The translations under genes were made by a program, and so were the position numbers. Below are positions 56,259 to 64,000 of a stretch of DNA of 64,000 nucleotides, one piece after another. How positions within the stretch are numbered: the first letter of the stretch is position 1; each line of letters begins with the position of its first letter. The notes under the pieces are model-generated. The model had not been told where the DNA came from. It did no database searches and saw only the letters and a program-made list of their open reading frames with translations. The DNA comes from Sthenelais limicola (Eukaryota; Annelida; Polychaeta; Phyllodocida; Sigalionidae), in the NCBI GenBank assembly GCA_942159475.1, contig OW804094.1, positions 14,886,132 to 14,950,131 on the forward strand. Reading direction: 5' to 3'.

Positions 56259-59200
56259 TCACGTGCTTATAACCACATAACCAGATTTATTAAGCACCTT
56301 CCGCCCGCCGTCAGATGGCAGCAGTGAATGGGTTTCCCCCTCGTCGTCTCCCTCGCCACCACCAGGAGCGTCCATGTTGCTCTCGGAGTTATTTATAAAC
56401 CTGGAGGTGTCACAGTCACCTTGAACAGTGTTCAGGTGATCAGGGTGGATGTAGTTGACACTGTTGTGATTGGCGTCATTCTGTGGCGGTGGATATTGCC
56501 CATGAGCTATATCACTCATGGTCTTGTAACCTCCCACGGGAGCTGTGTCCGGGCCCCTCAATGTAGCAGTTTGGTTAGAGGTATATGGACTGTCTTTCTG
56601 CTCGTTAGAGTCACTTGAGACTGGTGGCAGGGTAATATAGCCATTATTACCCTGTCTTTGTTGTTTAGCTGGTGGCTTTCTGTTCATAGAGTCGGCTTCA
56701 GGAAGAGGTTGGAGCTTTTGTGAAGGGGGTAGAGTGATGTAAGGGTTGGTTTGGGGTTCAGAAGAAGTGAAAGGTTGGGGAGTTGAAGCACCAAGTGGAG
56801 GGGTCACACTTCCAGATGTAGCCCGGGAATACCCGGGATCAACTAGGTCATCCTCTGCTCCAGAACCACTTCCAGTTCCGGGTGGATACATTTGAGGCAT
56901 AGTGACATAGCCATTCATGTGATTTGGTGTCTCTGAATTGGTTCTATTGGTGGACACATTGGGTCCTGTAGCAAGATTTGGTGGGGTATTTCTGCCTGAA
57001 TCAGGCAAAGTTACATAACCAGCGTTTTTATGCAAAACAGAATTGGACGGCTCTCGTGGAAAGCTTTCTGTTGGTTTTTGTGCAAGATCTGAAGCTCTCA
57101 TACGACCCCCTTCAACAAGAAGAGAGGGGCTAATAGTCGGGGCAGGAATATAGCCTCCTGCTCTAGCAGCTGCTGTGTTTTCTGGCGTCTCACATCCGAG
57201 GACCGGTGTGATGTGTCTGTTAGAAGAAGATGGTGGATGTCTGTGTTCAGGTACTGTCACATACCCTGACTGGGGAGTAGAAGTTGCAGGGGGAGGAATA
57301 TAGTCTGTCTCACTCTGTTTGGCAGTGGGAGGAGGGCTCAAGACATACCCTGTGTCCTGCTTAGGCTGGGCACTAACCCCCAATATACCAGGGGGTGAAG
57401 TGATGTACCCTGTGTTGGGGTTAACAGGGGCACCTGCGGCACTGGGAAGTGGCACATAGCTGCCCTGAGGTTGCTGTAGGTTACTCTGCGGTGGCTTATT
57501 AATATTGTCACTAATGCTGGGACTGTTTCTGGCCATATCTGGCACTGTGATATAGCCAGTGTTGTGTTGGACACTGCCTGGGGCTTTGATATAGTCTGTG
57601 GCTGGGTTGGAGCCAGCAGGTAATGTGATATATCCATTATTGTGGCGGATATTGATATTATCAGGGGGTACAGTGATATAGTCTGGGTTGGGGTTCACTC
57701 CCGGGACTGTTATATAGTCTGGGTTAGAGTCTGTGTTGCCTGGTACTGTAATATAGCCAGGAACTTGGTTCTGTGTGCCTGGGGCAGTAATGTAACCTGG
57801 GGTGACAAAATTACCCTGATTTGTCGCCCCTGGTAGCAACCCCATGCCATTAGGCTGAACTGGTGGTCCAGAATGAAGGTCATTATAACTCCCACTAGCA
57901 TTCTGAGCTTTGACATAGTCAGATAAGGGAGTGGATGACAGGTCTGGAGGCAGGTTCCTAGAATTGTCCTGTTCCCCAGTGTAGCTCTTATCGCCCACCA
58001 TGACATAGCTGGGCATGGAGTTACTCCCCGGGGAATCAGGGTGTTGAGGATGGGCATAACCTACTGCCTTGTCTGGACTAACACCACCTAGCCCAGGAGA
58101 AGTTTGTGGTGACAAATTTCTTGGTGGGAGTTTAGGCCTTGGTAATGAAGCAGTCTTGCCAGCCTGGCTGGCATTAGATCCCCCACTGGCATGAGTAACT
58201 CTGGCATAACTGCTAACTGGCTCCCCACGGGGTTGGTAGCCATTGCCTACATCGTTGAGCTGCGTTGGGAAAACTTCATCGAGCTCCCCAGAACTAACTC
58301 TGTGCAGGGGGTTGGTACGGATGGGGTCTTGAGACAAACTTCCCCTCCCACTGTCAGCAGTGCTTTCCTGGCTGTTCTGCTTCGCAAGCTGCAAGAAAAC
58401 AAATGAGTTTATACATAGCCCTTGGCTCTTCATTGGAAATCCTAATTAAACATTGTCATGAAGACCCATTGGTAGACAACTTGAACCCTCTTTGGAAGTG
58501 TAAAATTGAGCTGTTCTGCCACACAAGCTGCATTTTCAATTAGTGAATGTACAGTAATTCCCAAACAAACTAAAACATATTGCTCAAAATGAAGCCACCA
58601 AAGGTAACTAAACAAAAATTAGAATATCATGACAGGTGATATATATCCCAAAATGAGTTCAAGGAGTCATATTTGAATATACATGCTAAAGAGTGAATAA
58701 GACAGTTTAGAAACAAAATACTCACACATAAAAATAAATGGGGGTAAAATGTTAAGCTTTGACAAAACGCATGCATAGTTTTCTATTTTTTAAGATTCTT
58801 GATTCAATCATTAAAGACATTATTGGAGAAGCCAAAAACCACTATGCAAGTATCCATTAGCAACAAGTTTCTATCAGGATAAGAGTGTTCATGGTACTTA
58901 AGTTAAGTAAAGATAGAATCAAGCAACATTTTTGTAAGAAAAAAGATAATCCATCTCGGTTCAAAACTAGTCGTATTGATTTTAGATTTAATATGAGAAG
59001 CATTGCAATAATAAATAACATGTAGATAAATAGTACTTAATTTTGAGAAATTACTATGTTAAAAAGGACTTCACAATCTTTTTCAACTTAGAAATAAGCA
59101 ATCAGTTTTTAATTTCGAAGAACAACATCACAATCTTGGTTTATACTTTGGAAAAACTCAGTGAATTTCATTGGGAAAGGTGGAGAAGAACTTACTCCTG

Positions 59201-62200
59201 TAGATATATGATTGAGGTAGTAATCTTCATCATCTACTACGAGTCCCTTCTGACTAGAGACACTGTTCTGGGCACTCTGCAAAAGTGAGTGAGGAGGTGA
59301 CAGTGAGTGAGTGAATGGGTGGTGGGTGAGTTAGAGGTGAAGGTAAGGTAATGTGTCCAGCAACAAAAAAGTTGTAAATCAAAAATATTCTAAAAGGGTA
59401 ATTTAAGTAGAGTATATTCCAGATACTGTCAATCAAATTACTTAAGGAGTGGATTCATATCAAAATTAGTTATTTTCTACACTAGTGAACTTGTGGCCTA
59501 ACCCTGTTCTGTGACCTATTCACCTAAAAAAACTGTATCACTTAAGATGCAAATTTTCAAAGATTTATCATGGCCCACGCCCTAAACTATGCTAGTTTCA
59601 TGATCGGGGGCAGCCAAGATTGCACGATGATGCATTTTATTTCTTGCAATACATTTTTTCTCTAATTAAGGGATTGAAATAATGATTCAGTATAAGGAGC
59701 GGTAGTTGATTAGCCAGCTGACATTGGTCATTTTCCAATTTATATTTGTTAATACTTTAATCTTGGGGAAGAGACCGATATAACTTTAATACTGGAGGGC
59801 AATCGTGGCGGGGTTACGCAGTATAACCTTCAGATCAACCAACTTCTCATCAGACAAACCACAAAAGGTTTTTTTACATACGGTATATCACAAATATTAT
59901 GTTCATGATATTGTGTTTTTTTAAAACCAAAATGTGTAGCTTATAAAGGGCACCATAAACTAATACCTAATACCTATTTTGTTATCAATTTTACAAAAAT
60001 AAATCTATAGGTATTTTTCAGGCTACTACATGTGGTTCCAGAAATTTTCTGGGGGAAGAAAATCAGAGACACATTACCTAAAAACGTTTCAAACCTTCAT
60101 CATTTTCGATTCCATACATAAACTATATACATGTATATCCTAATTATCAAAGAACTTATGTCAAACCACATTACACACATCTACATAGATTCTAGGATGC
60201 ATTTCTTTAACCCATGTTGAGAATAGCAAAGAATATTCCAGGGCTTACGTAGGATGTATGAGGCATTTCTATCCGGACACCAGTCTTGAACTTCTTGTAC
60301 ACCTTCATGCAGTACCTGTGAGTGGAATACATAAAACATTTAGACAAGAGATTTCAGGCAATGATTCTGTTAGGTTGCCTTAAGCTGGGAGTCCACTGGA
60401 CCACTTGTATGGGTGCTTAGGTTTCTATTGGTTTGCTTTGTCATAGGGCACTTTTCATTCACTCTTCATCCTCTTTTATTTTTAGCACGATACAAGCGCT
60501 GACCGATTTTACTAGTTTGATTTTACAATTACAAAATTAATAGCAATTGCATTGGTCCACTCTCAGTGGGCTATTGATGCACTTACTAAAAGGTGGAATG
60601 AATGTCCCATAGTTGCATTCAAACCACATACATAGCATATTAATTGATTCCATTGGACCGCGCTGGCTTCATTCTATGCTTGCTTCTTAAGAGCTCTAGA
60701 CAAAAAACAGAGCGAGCCAGGAGTCCACCTAAAGAGAGGTCCAGTGGATTATCGGCTTAAGTATTTTTTAAATCACCATATAGCAGTAAGTTTGGAATAT
60801 TTCAGCAAAAATCTTTATGATAAAATAAATTCTATGACATTGAATATCAAAACAAAACAAAAATGAACACAGTATAATCATTTAAGATTGATATCATTTC
60901 TATTTGAGCATGTTCTGAGCCTTTATGCTGATTTAGATAAGTAAAATATTGTTTCACATATATTTAAGAACATTTTAGCAAAATCTTTATATCAGATAAT
61001 TTAGAAATTGAGCAGCTGTAATGATAAGGACACATACTTCCAGGACTTGTAGAGCACGAAGACCAGGATGATCAGAAGCAATATTCCTCCAATAATCAGC
61101 CCTGCTGTTACGCCCGCTGTCAGCCCTGCAAAATTAAACAAATGATAAAATCAATGTGAAAATTAACGTGAATATTCATAAGTAAATGTATAAAGTTTCT
61201 TCCTCCATCCTTGATCGGGTACATGATCCTCTATCACACCACCATTCAACCCACATAGCATAACTCTTTAATACCAGCCACTCGCTAATAAAATGATATC
61301 ATTAATTGTGTCCTAGTGATAGCAATCATGAAAACAATGCAAATACTTACAAGTTCCTATAGTTCTGGCACACATGGTATCACTGGACGAGAGAGAAGCA
61401 CCAGCGGCTGTAAGACTCCTTACAGACACGCAGTAGTTGGTATAGGAGGAGAGCCCAGTCAGTGTGAATTTGGTAAGGGTCTCTGGGATGGTCATCTGAA
61501 GGCTGTTACCATCTTGGCAGGATGACTCAGCAGACTTGCAGTAAGAGATGAGGTAGCCATAGATGTAGCCTCTGTGGGTATGGCATGAGGGAGGGTTCCA
61601 TTGTAGGATCAGTTCTCCGCTATCTCCGGGGGTCAATATACGGTCAAGCCAGGAGGGTGCTGGCGAGGCTGAAAAGTAGAATGAAAAGTGTTTTTGTTAT
61701 TTTTTTATATTCAAAGTTTGTACTTTAGATTTTTAGATTGTTAACAAATTAGTGGAGCCAGGAGATGGGTTCTGGAGACTAACCACCGAAAACATGTCAT
61801 TTCATGATTAGTGTTTATTTAAATGGGAAGGTATTGGAATTAATCCATCCACATTCATCCATATTTCTTGTGGAAATTGTCTGGGAAGACTAACGATTTG
61901 ATATGAACAACTCTTGGGTTTGAAACCAGAGCTTCAATCTATTGGTTTTAAATCCCATAAGAGACATTACAAAAATTTGATATGACTTGTTAAGGCCGTA
62001 AAACAACCAAACAAACTCCGCAAATCCATTAAAACTCACTTTTTGCCAGCTCATAAGTGCAGTCGCTCCACACCATGCCACTACTCAGAGAGTCCACCTC
62101 TCTGGACACAGCAAACAAGTAGCTGTCGTGGTCCTCACTCAGCGTCGTTATGGTGAAGTTATTCTCATCTGCTCCCAGTTCCCGCCACTGCAGCTCTCCC

Positions 62201-63795
62201 GTGCATTTTAACAGTGCGCCCTCGCACCAGTAGACATGGTAACCTGTTGTATTGCTGTTGTTACCTTCATTGTTATTCCAACTAATTGCCACATGACCCC
62301 CTGAATTAGCGATCACAGTGATGTTGCTAGGGCCTTCGATACCTGTAAGATATAGTCAAAGTATTCCTTAGTTTTTTTTGTTTTTTTTTACTGATTTTAT
62401 TTATCCAGCTTCTCAAAACAAATACACATGATATAGTCGAGAACAGGTAACACAATACAGATTCTGTGGCGTTCCACCTGCTGCTGCAGTCTACTTTAGA
62501 TTAACATATCCGGTTAGAAATAATACTACGTTTCCGGTGAATTAGTCAATACGGTATAATATAGAACAGAGCATGGTAAAAAACAGTGGTTACAGACAAG
62601 GTTTACATAATGGTAATGATGACTTACAGATTTGTTATAGTACATACAATGCAGTGAGAGGTAACTTCGTACCTCCAACAGTGTGCAATGAAAGAATTAG
62701 AGATGTATGATATAGATAGAGTGTTGTTGTAGCAGAGAGTGATTAGACAGCAATACTAAGTTGGTGTCTGCCTAAAAAGAGAGAGCTATGTTACTGATCT
62801 GATTTTAGCATGATTAGGGCTTTGTTTTTAAATGATCTTGAATCTTGTTCCCTAAGAAAAAATATTTGCTGGAGTCTAGAGGGTATTGAACCCATAGCTT
62901 CCTTATTATAGGTTAAGTACTTTTGATCCATTATTGTACCAATTTCCACTTCATTGATCACATTGTGAACTTGCATTTGGAATAAGATACACATATATTG
63001 CTCTTTCGCCATTGTTATTATTTGGGAGATGGAGATGGGAGGGTGCTTATATTGTCTCACGGGGCTGGGGGTTATGGGGTGAGAAAGTCCTGTGGGCTTA
63101 ATGAGGGCTAATTAGAAGATTATTTAATTAAGAATTAGAGAAGAAACTCAGCCTTTACAATATTGACATAAAAATTCAACATGCCAAAATTAGCAGGTTT
63201 GCCTTGGGTACATATAGACGATTTACTAGGTTTTTGAGAGTTGGTTTTGCAAACAGCTAGCTTCCGATACATAAATAAGTAAATAAGGAGGTTCAGCAAG
63301 TCCAACCTATACGTAAACGTATACGTATCCGTATCTCTGATATACAAAAATACGTTAAATGAAAGAAAGGTTCAGCAAAACATGGCGGAAAAAACGTAAC
63401 GTAACATATCAAGCAAAATGTTTCATCTCACAATCTATTTTTCATACATAAAAATGCAAAGTAATCCCCCAAAAGATACGGATACGTAATTGAGATAAGT
63501 TTGCTTGTGGAACCTCCCTAATGAATAAATAATACTTACGTTGAGGGTCAGGAGGGATGGTAACTCGGGTGGGTGTACCAGGGACAGTGCCCACTTCATT
63601 CTGAGCTTGTACAAACAGAGTGACAGCCGCATGCCTGGGTACTGACAGCCGTATCTGTCCTTCATGCTGCTCCCGCTCGTTACATGGTGAGCTGTCAATG
63701 TCAGTCACATCTGAAGGAAGGACGTTGTAACCTTCGATACGGTCTGTGACGTTGTACTTGAAATGTGGTCCCCTTCTCTCTATATCTTGTAAAAG
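56259..63795 (-). CDS. Transmembrane receptor with FN3 domains, class I cytokine receptor-like (gp130/Domeless type), 5' partial
   Basis: Minus-strand exons in consistent phase: 63540-63795, 62040-62342, 61351-61668, 61038-61125, 60249-60315, 59196-59276 and 56259-58388 (stop 56259-56261). The first three encode fibronectin-III-like domains. One has the GYHVYWCEGALLKC pattern resembling gp130/LIFR FN3 domains (VEWC...C) and ends MVWSDC. The exon at 61038 encodes one membrane helix (AGLIIGGILLLIILVFVLY). The cytoplasmic side has KFKTGVRIEMPHTSY, then an acidic DDEDYYLNH exon, then a 709-residue exon rich in Pro, Ser and Tyr. That exon has at least 17 Y-[IV]-x-x-P motifs and ends GYVVIST. This fits a JAK/STAT-type or other tyrosine-phosphorylated receptor. 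The ligand-binding module and signal peptide lie beyond the window, so an orphan FN3 receptor remains possible. Confidence 0.72.
60384..60756. mobile_element. TTAA-flanked (piggyBac-like) MITE in receptor intron
   Basis: TTAA lies at both edges (60380-60383, 60757-60760). Directly inside are GCTGGGAGTCCACTGGACC and GGTCCAGTGGATTATCGGC, inverted with a mismatched centre (11-bp perfect core TCCACTGGACC). Further GTCCAC boxes recur inside. The 373-bp interior is non-coding. TTAA duplication is typical of piggyBac; the ends do not begin CCC as in classical members, so the family is tentative. Confidence 0.6.
63286..63518 (-). mobile_element. TA-flanked MITE, family M1, copy 3 (full length)
   Basis: 233 bp with ends AGGAGGTTCAGCAAG and CTTGTGGAACCTCCC, TA outside both (63284-63285, 63519-63520). 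The right end lies only 21 bp from the FN3 exon boundary at 63540. It shares ATACGTATCCGTATCTCTGA and TTTCATCTCACAAT with copies 1 and 2. Confidence 0.8.
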
Positions 63796-64000
63796 CTGGT
63801 AGGAAATATACAAAGAAATGGAGTCTAAATCTTGGAGACATGAGCACATATCGGTATTTGTGAGATATTGATGAAAGTAAAAATCATTCCCCCACCCCCG
63901 AATAAAACAAAACACTGCAAGGATGTTACTTAGAATTTCAATGACTAAAAATGATGATCATCTCTGCCCTTAACTTAGTAGGAGAATTCCTTGAGACTTT

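Noticed and set aside
56328..58406. Plus-strand frames inside the receptor's terminal exon
   Set aside because: Antisense shadows of the long minus-strand coding exon, without domain content.

Overview
The window is nuclear DNA from an animal. Genes are split by many GT-AG introns, there is no operon structure, and the sequence is AT-rich and crowded with small inverted-repeat transposons, tRNA-derived SINEs and LINEs. The protein sequences are close to, but clearly diverged from, vertebrate orthologues. Together with the transposon load this suggests a marine invertebrate, most likely a lophotrochozoan such as a bivalve mollusc. That assignment is inference and no single marker proves it.

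Layout. (1) 550-10553, plus strand: the 3' part (RCC1 propeller) of NEK8, the ciliary NIMA-related kinase; the kinase domain lies upstream of the window. (2) 14273-17274, minus strand: a complete SNRPA1 gene (U2 snRNP A'), convergent with NEK8. (3) 17275-23112: a repeat-rich intergenic stretch with a 46-bp satellite, a GC-rich tandem block, SINE copies and a 5'-truncated CR1-like LINE. (4) 23113-35316, plus strand: a complete 17-exon YTHDC1 gene, the nuclear m6A reader. (5) 40903-47687, plus strand: an apparently full-length L1/Tx1-type LINE, with two intact ORFs, a poly(A) tail and a perfect 12-bp target-site duplication. (6) 49275-49346: a tRNA-Ala(CGC) gene. (7) 56259 to beyond 63795, minus strand: a transmembrane receptor with fibronectin-III domains, probably of the gp130/Domeless class, with a 709-residue terminal exon full of tyrosine motifs; its 5' end is outside the window.

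The most interesting item is the LINE. After the usual coiled coil and RRM-like core, its ORF1 protein carries a domain that reads as NADAR (YbiA/DUF1768), a family linked to NAD/ADP-ribose chemistry and to removal of ADP-ribose from guanine in DNA. A retrotransposon carrying its own nucleic-acid de-ADP-ribosylation module would be a plausible counter-defence. The second highlight is the receptor tail, with at least 17 copies of a Y-[IV]-x-x-P motif.

The cellular genes are single-copy housekeeping or signalling genes and show no functional cluster. NEK8 acts at cilia, SNRPA1 in splicing, YTHDC1 in m6A-dependent splicing and export, and the receptor in signalling. Most remaining structure is transposon-derived: at least nine inverted-repeat element families have recognisable ends, several with clean TA, TAA or TTAA duplications.
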